A DNA stretch of 64,000 nt from assembly GCA_033816765.1 (NCBI GenBank), contig CM066298.1, positions 372,001 through 436,000 on the forward strand, written 5' to 3'. The position numbers and the translations under genes were made by a program. Below the pieces are notes generated by a model, which saw only the letters and a program-made list of their open reading frames with translations, had not been told where the DNA came from and searched no databases. Source of the stretch: Nothopassalora personata. Lineage: Eukaryota > Ascomycota > Dothideomycetes > Mycosphaerellales > Mycosphaerellaceae. Positions 1 to 10,113 of this stretch are shown here, in pieces (within the stretch, counting starts at the first letter, position 1; each line of letters opens with the position of its first letter).

Positions 1-258
1 CTCCACGCTGGGCGAACTATGAGGTCCGTTGCAGAATAGCGTTGAGACAAGTACATGTCTCCGAGGCTCTTCTAGCGTTGCGAGCGAATCGCTCATCAGC
101 AAGTATATTTGCGCCCCGCCTGTTCGCGCGCTTGACTGCCATGTATATAGCACAATCCAGTGGCACAGACAGCATTCGTGGCAAAAGCGGTACAAGTTCC
201 TTCGCCTAAAGCGATCTTCGATACCAGAGCCAGTGCCAGACTTCGAGACATTGGCACA

Positions 259-552
259 ATGTATGCCCATGGCATGAAGCATGAACCTCCCGCCGCAGAT
301 TGCCCCTCTATTCCTGCTCTGAAGCTAAAGGACTCTTGCTCTGCTTGTGCCAAATCCAGGGTGCGTTGCTCGAAGGACAAGCCTTCGTGTAAAAGATGCA
401 TTAGGCGAGGCATGAAGTGCGAGTACGATGCATCTAGACGCACAGGGACATATGCATCGTTTCGGAGCGGGAAGAACGGTTCCGGTAGATCTCGGGGACA
501 GGATGGGCCAGAGAACAACAAGCGCACCATCCATTTCTTCGGCAGCCTTTGA
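259..552 (+). CDS. Zn(II)2Cys6 transcription factor fragment, AflR-like DNA-binding domain
   Basis: The frame contains a fungal binuclear zinc cluster with spacing C-x2-C-x6-C-x6-C-x2-C-x6-C; the first Cys codon is at about 337 and the last at about 418. The core [16 protein letters not shown] and the following RRTG resemble the DNA-binding domain of the aflatoxin-type regulator AflR. I chose the ATG at 259; upstream codons in this frame have no other ATG. The frame ends at 552, but a neighbouring frame (about 490-658) reads [18 protein letters not shown] and looks like continued coding, so an intron or a frameshift near 484-540 is likely. AflR-type proteins are usually 400 residues or more, so this is either an incompletely modelled multi-exon gene or a truncated relic. 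The zinc cluster is certain; the AflR assignment is inference from the cluster alone. Confidence 0.6.
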   Translation: MYAHGMKHEPPAADCPSIPALKLKDSCSACAKSRVRCSKDKPSCKRCIRRGMKCEYDASRRTGTYASFRSGKNGSGRSRGQDGPENNKRTIHFFGSL

Positions 553-1113
553 ATTGCTCGAGAGCGATATCAGGAAGCGGCTAAGAAAGGCTTCCTTCGA
601 TACCGTCGACCTTTTTCGTGGTGCATGGTCTTCATACGAGCATGAATGTGCATCCTGACGCAGATGATTTGCGCCAGCCCACGCGACAAGACAGCGCTGC
701 TCACTGCTGGCCGAAAGCGAGAGGTTCCAGTCTGAGACTTGACCACGTTCGCTCAAATTTGGTGTTCGGAGGTGGCGGGCGAGTGGTCACTGAATGTTCG
801 ACAGACTCTGAGGGCTCGATGTCCTTGCCCATCGCTCGGGAGGCTAACATACTTTGATCAACATCGTACGATCAGAAAGAGGTAACATTAGCTGAAACAG
901 GTGTTGTTGCGAAGAAGTTAAGGTAAAGTAAAGCAAAGCTTTCAAGAACGCGACGATTTTCAGTCACGCTCAAGATGCGACATCGCGGGATTTTGACGAG
1001 ATGCTGCGACTAGTTCCAACACAGTCATCATATCTCCGATCCATTGATTTCGTAGTAAACTGACGACAAAGAGTTTATCGAATGCATGACATTCAATGTA
1101 AAAAAACACTGAT

Positions 1114-1923
1114 TTAGTCTCGCACCTTCTTTTGTGGTAAAGCCGGCATTGGCATAGCTCCAGTATACCTATAAGTCCAAGGAAAGTAATGCGCAAGCAG
1201 TCCCTTCACAACCTCCAGCAGACTCTCATACGGAAACTTGACACCATTCCCGGTAGGAATGACGCTAACATTCTTCATGTTGTATTCATCCCCACTGTCC
1301 GCAACCTCCACCATTCCTGCTGCAAGGTCCAGGAATGATAGTGGAGTCTTCTCGGTCTCAAGCGAAAGCGCATGACCCCTCTGCGCGTCCACGACGAGAC
1401 CGCCAGGCATCATGAAAGTCGATGAGATCCAGTGCCGCTCGGCGGTCAGGATCCGTTGCGACTGTTCAAGATCCGCGCATTGGTTGGAAGTAGCCAGTTT
1501 GACCAGGACCTTCATGGCGTGGGGCATGTTCTGGCAAAGTTTGTCATCGAGCTTGGCGGAGGAAAGTACGATGACCTTGGGCAGGGGAGCTTTCTCGTTC
1601 TCTGCTTTCATGCTTTTGAGCGCCTTGATCGTGACTCTGGCGGTGTCCTGGGCGATCGTCATGCCGGGCATGTTGTCTGGCACTGCGACTGCGAGGAAGA
1701 CAGCGCGGGTGCCGCGGATGCAGTCTGCAATTATCGATGCATCATTGAGGCTGCCTTCGAAGACTTCCACGTTCTTGTTGTCGGCGAGCTGTGGACTGAG
1801 GCGGAAGAGCTTTTGTTTCGAGCGGCAGTAGGCGTGGATTTTCTTCTCTGGAGTTTGGAGGAGAATGTTAATCAGAGCCTGACCAGTATTGCCAGTGGCA
1901 CCAAGGACAGCATAGGAGGCCAT
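1114..1923 (-). CDS. NmrA-like NAD(P)-binding protein, averufin oxidase (AvfA)-like
   Basis: An uninterrupted 269-residue protein starts with the Rossmann motif YAVLGATGNTGQALI (residues 4-18). It continues as an atypical SDR/NmrA fold: GTRAVFLAVAVPDNMPG around residue 70-85, KVIVLSSA around 116, and a C-terminal LSFLDLAAGMVEVAD segment. The length matches the NmrA-like family. The overall pattern recalls AvfA/AflI of aflatoxin and dothistromin pathways, which acts on averufin, but many NmrA-like proteins of unknown role look similar. It is convergent with the AflR-like fragment and divergent from the GST-hydroxylase gene, sharing a ~950 bp upstream region with it. The family is clear; the substrate is inference. 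Confidence 0.8.
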   Translation of the reverse strand: MASYAVLGATGNTGQALINILLQTPEKKIHAYCRSKQKLFRLSPQLADNKNVEVFEGSLNDASIIADCIRGTRAVFLAVAVPDNMPGMTIAQDTARVTIKALKSMKAENEKAPLPKVIVLSSAKLDDKLCQNMPHAMKVLVKLATSNQCADLEQSQRILTAERHWISSTFMMPGGLVVDAQRGHALSLETEKTPLSFLDLAAGMVEVADSGDEYNMKNVSVIPTGNGVKFPYESLLEVVKGLLAHYFPWTYRYTGAMPMPALPQKKVRD

Positions 1924-2874
1924 TTCGTGAAGTGGTAAGAGACCGTGAGCTGTAGTGAGGTCGCGATGGACGACAATGAGAGCTCGCAGACTGCCTTACC
2001 TGTGACAACACTCTATGTTGTCGGACCGACCAAAATCGGAGTTCCAGTACGGATCTCACCGCGCATTTGCTGCGTTCCGCAGGATACTGCTAGAGGGACC
2101 ACCGCTATCGTCTGGTGGTGTTTCTGGTAGTGGCAGTGATGCAACGCCACTCGTGTATGACAAGATTCAATGTAGCAGCTCCTTCCCACGATAGTAAGCC
2201 TTTCATGGCGGCGTTGAACATGTCTGCAATGTAGTGTTGTTCCGTATGGTCGTCTCTTCCCGTACAAACATCGGATGAGTACGTCGGAGTCCGGTGCTGT
2301 GACGCCGACCCACACGTGCTCTCTGCTGGAGAGTCGTGATGTAGTCGATCTACAGACCGCCGTGCCTGAAGGTCGCAACCTGACCAACGCGTTTCCAAAG
2401 CAGAGGATGTTGGTGATGTGTGTGGTGGGAGGGTGATGTTGGACTACGTGTATCTTGGCACCCCTTGCATACCAAACATCTTCAAGGCACTGCATCTCGG
2501 TGTGGCAAACGCTGGTTTTTGTCTCTTGGTCAACGTCACGAGGCGCCTTACGCCTCTACTTGGAACCGTTAGCCTTCACGATGCACGAATAGAGTAAGTC
2601 GGAACGATGCTCATATCATCTAGCTTTCGGCTACTGCAGTCCGGCCGCCAACCATACTGACCACCTGTTCCAATGGCTGACGCCCGGCAAGAAGGAAGAA
2701 GCTGTTTATGTACCGTGGGGTACTCCAAGGAGGCGGGGTAGGTGAGAGTGTGCCTGACAGTCTGGAACATGTATACTTCGAAGAGAGGAGGATATATACT
2801 AACATCGCCCCATCCGGAAGTGCTTGTATTCCCTCAAAAACACCCAAACCAAAACAGCAGAAAACGAACGCATC
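1924..2874. promoter_or_regulatory. Divergent intergenic region, with TATA-like box for the + gene
   Basis: This 951-bp stretch separates the NmrA-like gene (minus) from the GST-hydroxylase gene (plus), so it must hold both 5' regions. A TATATA lies at 2793-2798, about 77 bp upstream of the ATG at 2875. I found no TCG-N5-CGA AflR-type palindrome here. Open frames in it look like chance. Confidence 0.4.
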
Positions 2875-4338
2875 ATGGGTCTCGACATTTACCTCGATCC
2901 ATGCACGATCAACAGCCGCAAGGTACTGTCCGGACTGGATATGATGGGCTCCAAGTATGAGTTCCACCACATCGACTACTTCAAGGGCGAGCATAAGGGC
3001 GAGGACTTCATGAAGATCAACCCACATGCCACAGTCCCAGCAGCGCGGGACGGCGATCTCAGTCTGACTGAATCCAACTCCATCTTGATGTATGCTGCAG
3101 ACCTCGATGGTGGCAATAAGGCTTACCCAAAGGACCTCAAGGCACGCGCAGACTGCAATCGCTGGTTGCTCTGGGAGGCTTCAGTATGGTTCCAGACCAA
3201 CTACATATACGTTGTGGAGTATGTTGTCAAGCCGCTCCTTGGTGCCCAGCCAGACGAGGCCATTATCGAGAAGGAAGCACCAAAGTGGCACAAAGCTGCT
3301 GGCATCTTAGATGCCCGCCTTGCAAAGTCCAAGTTCATCCTTGGAGACGAACCCAGCATCGCAGATATTGCCATTGCCTCCCCCATGCACCTGGCTGAAG
3401 CCTCTCGCCTCCCACTCGCCCAGCACAAGAACCTCGCCCGCTGGTACAAGGACATCCAGCAGATCCCCGCATGGCAGAAGCACCAACCAGCCGTTGACAA
3501 GGCTTTGACCCCCAACAAACAGGTTCGTGCCGAGTTCAATTACACCAAAGATCTTGGCGATAAGCTTACCGAACTGTACTTTTACGAAGACCCCAAATCA
3601 GTAGATATCCACGAGCCCGGCGACGATCCAAGAACGATGACTGTCACTAATGGATGGGATCGCGCCAAGGAGTTCGATGTGGATAAGAATGGCTTTGCTA
3701 TAAAGGAGTTTCCAAGTTCGTTCGATCATAAGAAACAGTGGGAAGAGACCGAGCTGGTTAGGGAGAGATTTTACCCTGAAGTTGTTGAATTTCTGAAAAA
3801 GGAGTTGGGAGCGAAGCGAGTCTTGGTTTTCGATCATACTATTCGCACCAAGGGGAATGTCAACAAGCCCCTTACGGACGAGAAAGCGACGTCTCAGCGT
3901 GCGCCTGTCCGCCTCGTTCACTGCGACTATACCGCCCAATCAGGACCTGTGCGAGTCAAGCAACTCCTGCCTGAAGAAGCAGACGATCTCTTATCGCGAA
4001 GGACAGCTTTCATCAACGTGTGGAAGCCCATCAACAAAGTCGAAGAGATGCCGCTCGCTATGTGTGATGTCGATTCGGCTCCACCAGAGGACTTCTTCAA
4101 GCTATACTTGCGCTATCGCGATCGTACTGGCGAGAACTACGTTATGAGGCACTCTGATAAGCATCGATGGATCTACTTCCCAGATATGGTACCTGAGCAG
4201 ACCATTCTGTTGAAGACTTATGATTCCGACACGAGCAAAGCACAATTCGTTGGACATACGGCTTTCGAGGATCCGACAAGCAAGCCTGATGCGCCATATC
4301 GGGAGAGTTGCGAGATCCGAACCATCTGTTTTTTCTAG
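2875..4338 (+). CDS. Fusion protein: glutathione S-transferase + CmcJ/AsaB-type hydroxylase
   Basis: A single intronless frame of 487 residues joins two enzyme families. Residues 1 to about 212 are a GST: thioredoxin-like N domain with an HATVPAARDGDLSLTESNSI segment, then an alpha-helical C domain with FILGDEPSIADIAIASP. Residues about 225-487 match the fungal CmcJ/AsaB ('GA4 desaturase-like') hydroxylase family: YFYEDP near the domain start, VRLVHCDYT with a candidate iron-binding H349-x-D351, RHSDKHRWIYFPDM, GHTAFEDP with candidate His461, and the RESCEIR terminus. The ATG at 2875 begins the GST fold directly; codons upstream in frame lack an ATG. Members of the second family hydroxylate or desaturate small molecules with Fe(II) and 2-oxoglutarate. 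Both domains look intact. The fusion suggests glutathione conjugation coupled to oxidation of one substrate, which is inference. Confidence 0.88.
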   Translation: MGLDIYLDPCTINSRKVLSGLDMMGSKYEFHHIDYFKGEHKGEDFMKINPHATVPAARDGDLSLTESNSILMYAADLDGGNKAYPKDLKARADCNRWLLWEASVWFQTNYIYVVEYVVKPLLGAQPDEAIIEKEAPKWHKAAGILDARLAKSKFILGDEPSIADIAIASPMHLAEASRLPLAQHKNLARWYKDIQQIPAWQKHQPAVDKALTPNKQVRAEFNYTKDLGDKLTELYFYEDPKSVDIHEPGDDPRTMTVTNGWDRAKEFDVDKNGFAIKEFPSSFDHKKQWEETELVRERFYPEVVEFLKKELGAKRVLVFDHTIRTKGNVNKPLTDEKATSQRAPVRLVHCDYTAQSGPVRVKQLLPEEADDLLSRRTAFINVWKPINKVEEMPLAMCDVDSAPPEDFFKLYLRYRDRTGENYVMRHSDKHRWIYFPDMVPEQTILLKTYDSDTSKAQFVGHTAFEDPTSKPDAPYRESCEIRTICFF

Positions 4339-4781
4339 ACAGGTCTGAGCAAGCTGGCTCACGTGGTGTTTGTCGTTCAAGCGGTTGTTGGCCCTGCTTT
4401 AGCATATGTACATATTTCCCTCATCGCATCTTCCTCCAAATGGTTGTTCCATCTAGTTGCGGGCATCACATCTCTGCCGCCCGTACACATTTCTTATAGA
4501 ACGGCGACATCGTGGACCCATTCTCGGCCAACAGAACCGGACCGAGCCGAGCACTCCTTCGATATTCCACCACGATCTATCAACAATATCATCACATGCC
4601 AGTGACCTCAAGTGAGGTTGCGTCACACAAGAGGTACTCATTCAGCGTACCTCTCACGGGCCTGCCCGTCCTGAGTCACGACATCATCTCGTGTCCCACC
4701 AGTATCGATAGGCCAACCCCAGCCGACATCTCGCCGACGACTTTTCAGGGAGCACTTGGCCGACGTCGGGTCATCTAGCCG

Positions 4782-4788
4782 TATAAAA
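4782..4788 (+). promoter_or_regulatory. TATA box-like TATAAAA upstream of ACC deaminase
   Basis: A TATAAAA lies only 22 bp upstream of the ATG at 4811. If it is used, transcription would start at or inside the annotated start, so either the leader is extremely short, the box is unused, or a later Met is used. Confidence 0.3.
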
Positions 4789-4810
4789 TGCTCACACCCA
4801 ACCTGTGCCC

Positions 4811-5974
4811 ATGAACGTCGAACCAAAGCCCAGAGAATCCAGAGACCAACTCTGGTTCGCAAGAGACTCCCTTCGCACAAGCATCTACCTGGACAGCCCG
4901 GAAGTCGAAGCAGCCATGGCCGCCACCAATGGAGAAGAAGTACCCGCATACCTGCAAAAACTCCGCAGTATCCCAAGACAGCCTTTCTTGTTCGGCCCAT
5001 CTCCCATTCAGTACCTGCCCCGCCTCACAAAAGAACTCAGTCCCTCAGAGGATGTGAGAATCTGGGCGAAGCGCGACGACTGCAACAGCGGCCTCGCCTA
5101 CGGCGGGAACAAAATTCGCAAACTCGAATATCTCCTCCCCGCCGCCCTCGCCTCCGGTAGCACCCACCTCGTCTCCATCGGCGGGATTCAGTCGAACCAT
5201 ACCCGCGCCGTAACAGCAGCAGCTACAGCCTGTGGGCTGAAAGCCGTCACGATCCAGGAGAAGTGGGTTCCCATCGATCCACCACTCTACGACAAGACCG
5301 GAAACATTCTGCTAAGTCGTTTAATGGGTGGAGATGTGCGGACTAATGATGAGGGTTTTCACATTGGGCACAAGGAAGCTGCGAAAGAGGCTTGTGCGGA
5401 GGTGGAGAGTAAGGGTGGAAAGCCGTATTATGTGCCTGCGGGCGCGAGTGACCATGAACTCGGAGGACTAGGGTTTGCGAATTTTGTGGTTGAGGTGGCG
5501 GAGCAGGAGAGGCAATTGGGAATTTTCTTTGATACGCTTGTGGTGTGTAGTGTCACGGGTTCTTCGCATGCGGGCTTGATTGTGGGGGCTGTGGCGGAGG
5601 GGAAGGGTAGGAAGGTGATTGGAATTGATGCGAGTGCAAAGGTCGAAGCGACGAGGGAGCAGGTTACCAGGATTGCGAGGAATACCGCGAAGCTGCTGGA
5701 CCCAAAGTTGGAGATTCCGGATGAGGCGATTGTGCTGGATGATAGGTTTCACGAGGGTGTGTATGGTATTCCGGGTCCAAGTACGATTGATGCGATGAAG
5801 TTGGCGGCGAGGACGGATGCGCTGATCACGGATCCGGTGTATGAGGGTAAGAGTATGGCGGGTTTAGTTCAGCTGGTGAGGGAGGGGAGTATCAAGAAGG
5901 GAAGTAATGTGCTATATGTGCATCTGGGAGGTCAGCCTGCACTGAATGCGTATTCGAGCTACTTTGAGGAGTAG
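4811..5974 (+). CDS. acdS: 1-aminocyclopropane-1-carboxylate (ACC) deaminase
   Basis: 387 residues without introns, a PLP fold-type II enzyme that cleaves ACC to 2-oxobutyrate and ammonia. The PLP lysine is K101 in YGGNKIRKLEYL, and GGIQSNHTRA follows at about 124-133. The two positions that separate ACC deaminase from D-cysteine desulfhydrase both have the ACC deaminase residue: Glu345 in YEGKSM and Leu372 in HLGGQPALN. Relative to bacterial enzymes (lysine at 51) it has about 50 extra N-terminal residues, as is usual in fungi. ATG 4811 is the first in frame. In plant-associated fungi this enzyme lowers the ethylene precursor pool; here it follows the GST-hydroxylase gene on the same strand. 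The catalytic set appears complete. Confidence 0.92.
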   Translation: MNVEPKPRESRDQLWFARDSLRTSIYLDSPEVEAAMAATNGEEVPAYLQKLRSIPRQPFLFGPSPIQYLPRLTKELSPSEDVRIWAKRDDCNSGLAYGGNKIRKLEYLLPAALASGSTHLVSIGGIQSNHTRAVTAAATACGLKAVTIQEKWVPIDPPLYDKTGNILLSRLMGGDVRTNDEGFHIGHKEAAKEACAEVESKGGKPYYVPAGASDHELGGLGFANFVVEVAEQERQLGIFFDTLVVCSVTGSSHAGLIVGAVAEGKGRKVIGIDASAKVEATREQVTRIARNTAKLLDPKLEIPDEAIVLDDRFHEGVYGIPGPSTIDAMKLAARTDALITDPVYEGKSMAGLVQLVREGSIKKGSNVLYVHLGGQPALNAYSSYFEE

Positions 5975-6129
5975 CTACTAGCAATATACCCATTGCGCTT
6001 TCATTGCGCTTCGTGCGTCGTTGTTCGTAAGTCTCCTGATCGTCGTCGAATCCTGCGCTTCGTGTTTCATCCCCTCGAAGTTTCCTGGCGTCAGACCTTA
6101 CGGTCCTGCTTCCCATCCTCCAGAGTCCT

Positions 6130-7616
6130 TCAGTAGAATTGCAGTTGGCTGGTTGGTCCGTTCATCAGCTCGTAGCGACGTGCGGTATTCATCTTGCTCG
6201 TGATGTAGCGTACCACCTCCGGTAGCACTTTCGGTAGCACGGTCTCCGTGATGGCGTCACAGTCTCCGGCGCTGTATGTGGGACACAGAACGTCCTCGTC
6301 ATCCTGCTGCGCACCATTTTCCAGATCGTCGTCTCCGTTAATTGCGGCATTGGAGTCCGTTGAAGCACCGTCGACGTTGGTGATAGTTATTGGATTCTCA
6401 GCACGCTCGAGCTGCTTCAGCTCCTCCTCAAGATTGGTTTGCCTGGCGTTGATCTCTCCGTCGCCGACAAGTGACAAGTCGATTCGCTGGCCGTATGGTA
6501 CCTCAGTCGACTGTTTCCAGGTGATACCGCTGGCGCTCAGAAAGCTCTGGAAGAAGAGCGAGTTGACTTCGCCAGGAATGACGTTCTGTGGATCGGCCAT
6601 GACCACGGCATTGATCTGCTGAGTGATGCCTTCGCTGACTTTCTCGAGCCAGATGGTGTCCAAGGTGTCGATTGTATGCTCAGCGCTATCACCGATGGTG
6701 ATGATATAGAGACGAGATTGAGGGTCCACGAGGCGTGGAATGATGTCGTTGAAAGCTGCGGCAATGTGGTCGGGTGGCGTTAGGTGGCCTGGGATCTGTC
6801 AGTCTGTGTGATACCGAGGCTTGTGAACATTCTCATACCTTGCACTCTGTTGTACTTGTCGGAGATCTCGTATGGCCAGTCGAGAGCGCTGTCGCGCTGC
6901 CGTGCGGCCCAAGTGACCTGTGACATTGACTTGTTCTCGTTGTGTGAATAGAGCAGCTGGCCGGGGTTGAGAAGGATCATGCCAGGTATCCCGTCCTATC
7001 CAGATGTGTCAGTCGAGGTAGCAGCATTTGGAGTGTTCATAGGTCAACTCACGTCGTCGTCCGTGATTCCAAGCTGCTCGGTGCTTGCTGCGAGCTCCTC
7101 CTCGTATCCTCCCCTCGAGATATCTTGACGCGCTCGTGCTTGCTTCGATTGCTCCTTCACCATCTCTACCAATCCCAAGACTGATCCCTGCTTGATACCG
7201 CCATTATTCATCAAGATTCTGTATGCCCATATGCCCGCATCCTGCTTGCCCGCAGCCGCTTCGCCGACTACAATGATCACGTCGCTCTTGGTGCGAAGCT
7301 TGCTGACCTCGGTGGCCAGGAGAGTGACATGAGCCTCACTTGGTTTATTGGTCTTAATCTCACTGGCGCCGTTGATGTAGACCTGTTTGATGTCATGGTG
7401 CGTCTCAAGCTCACTGGCTACTTCTGTGCGCGCGGCTTCGTGGATTGCCTCCTTGCGGCGCTCGTTGGTCTGCTCGTCATCAGTGTGAAAGAAGTTGAAA
7501 CTTTCTGGTGGCGATGAGCCCTTCTTCACGAAGGCTCCATCGCGGAGCTCGAAGCCCAGCTTCTCGAGGTCTGCTGGGTAGACCGGGGCTGGGGGCGCTA
7601 CTTTGCAGAGGAACAT
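6130..7616 (-). CDS. Arb2-domain protein, three exons
   Basis: The gene is encoded by exons 7616-7053, 6995-6839 and 6788-6130. Introns of 57 and 50 nt have GT..AG ends (donors GTGAGT and GTATGA; acceptors ATAG and CCAG) and restore one frame of 459 residues. The centre carries the Arb2 esterase-like domain: KSDVIIVVGEAAAGKQDAG, DGIPGMILLNPGQLLYSH, and a RLYIITIGDSAEHTID segment, followed by an acidic low-complexity stretch. Arb2 domains occur in the fission yeast Argonaute-binding protein Arb2 and at the end of class II histone deacetylases, linking them to RNAi and heterochromatin. The protein has no deacetylase domain. It is convergent with ACC deaminase. The domain call is firm, the cellular role is inferred from the family. 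Confidence 0.82.
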
Positions 7617-8125
7617 GGTGGTCGGCGGTGTCGGTCGTGGTAGTGATGTAGAAGACGCAGTGTGAGTGAGGGCGCGCTTTTTGTACCTCGTTGCTAGGTG
7701 AAGTGAGCTTCTTCAAACGCTAGCGCCGCCGAGCACCCCTGTCATATCCATAACTGTCGCGCATGTGAGGCCGTTCGCACATGCGAACCTGAAGTAAGGC
7801 TGTGTAGCGCGTCGTGCTATGGTTGATATCATGATCACAGATATGCCACGCTGCCGATTGGACCTCTCGCCCTTTGGAGTGAACTCGTCGGGCTCAATAT
7901 CGCTGGTAATGCAGGTAGCGCACCTCCATTCACTTACCGCTGGGCCAGGGAATCGCCTAGTACATTCGCCGTGGTCTCCCCCGCCGTTCCAGAGGGCTTT
8001 ACATTTTGCAGCGCCTCCTACAAGCAAACATCGTTCTTCCGTGTCTGCGAAACCACTTCCAGCTCTTTATCGCAACCACAAATCAACCAGAGAACCACCA
8101 AGACTTGAGGCGCTACCCACCCAAC

Positions 8126-9604
8126 ATGTCTCAGAAGCCAGACCCGCGACTAGATGCGATGCTGCAAGAATTCCTCGACCTAATCATGGATGATGTCGAC
8201 AAGAAGTACTTGTTGTCCTTGGGTCAGGTCAACAAAGAACTCTACCACAATACTACCGAGCTTGCCTGGGAGAAGAAATTTGGTCACGTTTCCATCCTCA
8301 TCTCCGGCGCGGGAGATCTCCAGCCCGCTATAGCAATCTCAAAAGACCCGCTCGCAGGAAAACACATATCGAAAACTACCCTGCTCCTCGACGAACTCCC
8401 TAGGCAGAGTACGAAGGACTTGGAAATTATGATGCCGAGAATCTGCGAGCTGCCTAGAGGCATCCGGAAGTCTGCCTCGCAGCTATAGGACCAGGCCGAG
8501 ACCTCACAGATCCATCCACAGAGAAGCGGTCGGGATTTCAGCTTCTTGCAACCTACTTCTCCAACCTCGCGCATAGCGAACATCCTTTGAAAGTCGTGCT
8601 CACGAACGACGCAAGAGTGCCGAGCGCCTGACAACTCACGCCCTAAAGCTTAGCGTACATACAACGCCGCTTTCGCCTACCTGGGCACACATGTCGAAGG
8701 CGACTCCCCAGCTGCCTTCGACCTCGCGCATTCTTCAACACGCTTCAATAGAGTACTCTCGGCCTTGGTACAGAGTGGCGTCCATGTTAGTAGCTTCGAC
8801 AACCGAGGATACACGGAGCCGACCTAATGTCTCATTCAAGATCACGACTGCGTGTGTCTGTGGCACCAAGGTTTGGGCGAAGTCCGTGGGATCTGCGTTG
8901 GATCTTGCTTCATCGTCTGGTAAGATCTCCATTCGAACTGGACCCTTCGACATTCCGAATATGGTCAACCTGCTCACATCCTCTCAAGTTGACAATTCTG
9001 CACTTCCGCGCTTTTATTGTATATTTGGCGACGAAGAAGCGTTTCACGAACTCTTGCAGAAGCAAATTTCAAGCTTGAGAGAGTTGCGCTCGGAGAACTT
9101 CCACGAGGCCAGTGTGGCTCTGGGGGAATCCCTTTTACAGCGACCGGTGCAACTGTCACGAGTTTCGTGGCCAGAAACCCAAAGCCCGAATTGCTGACGA
9201 TTCTGAATCGTAACCCGAAAATCAACCTGTTCAAGGGCTTAGAGAGGATTGGCAAGCTGGTGGGCGGAAATCTTAAGTTCGAGGGCTCTGCCTGCGTTGT
9301 CTTGCGAAACTGGACCGGCTCGAAGCAAGAATATAACCGTCAGCGGAATGGCGTTGATAGAGCTGGAGCAGCCCTCTACACCATTGCGTCCGGCCTTATA
9401 GACCGGTCTGCCAAGCTCTTTTCGGAACTTCCGTCGTTTTCTTCCCTCCAATTCAAGACCGTCAAGGCTCGCGTCCAGAGACCAGATGGACGTCACATAG
9501 TCAAGAGCAGATGCATGGGCATTGCTAGGAGTCCGAGTATATACAGAGATTGTATAATCAGCATCGTCTTCCAAAGTCATAGTCGCGACCAACCTGAGCA
9601 GTAG
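8126..9604 (+). pseudogene. Decayed gene, possibly F-box-like
   Basis: From the ATG at 8126 a 120-residue frame reads FLDLIMDDVDKKYLLSLGQV and then NKELYHNTTELAWEKKFG, which resembles the opening of an F-box protein. Coding-looking sequence then jumps between frames: about 8475-8630 (ATYFSNLAHSEHPLKVVLTN), 8660-8825 (SSTRFNRVLSALVQSGVHVS), 8870-9195 and 9070-9600. Each piece ends in stops and no consensus introns join them. I read this as a gene broken by several frameshifts and nonsense changes. The C-terminal part matches no family I recognise. Alternative: one or two short independent genes. The F-box assignment is weak. Confidence 0.45.
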
Positions 9605-10113
9605 GAAAAAAAAGGCTCGCTCTCTACCTGGTGAATCACGGCACACAGACGACCATCAATTAACACCCTCCATCACACGAACACTCAGCCATCAAGAATC
9701 ATTCCGAACTCGAACAAAAGGGCGAAACCAACCCACAAGCCCTTCAAACATGCCCTCCAATTAACATGAATGAATTATTGCGGTTCTTCCCGGTTGAACT
9801 TCATCGCAATTCTAGTCATTTTTTGCAATGGGAGAGGCTGTGTTGCCGTAGGCAGTAAGATGAAAGTTTGCACGAGTGCCGGCTTACCTTGATGCACTTG
9901 GTCTGGCATATGTCATCGTGCCCGTAGGAGGTACAGTATGATGGATCAGGCACGTGACGAGTTGCAAGGCATACAGGCATGAATTTCGCTGGGCACAGAC
10001 CGCATCGGCCCGACGCCAAGATGTCGAATTCTGTGGCTTCCACATTTCAGCTTCCTCCCGAACTTCAGTGTCGTTGACAATCCCCCAACACCCGAGTCTT
10101 TCACATCGCCACA

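Noticed and set aside
1432..1938. 168-codon plus-strand frame
   Set aside because: Antisense to the NmrA-like gene, no domain.
1924..2874. AflR-type TCG-N5-CGA sites in the divergent promoter
   Set aside because: Read through by eye; only spacings other than five were found.
1..7700. A complete secondary-metabolite cluster at the left end
   Set aside because: No polyketide synthase, NRPS, terpene cyclase or DMATS is present; only possible tailoring or regulatory genes. Kept as a tentative mini-locus finding.
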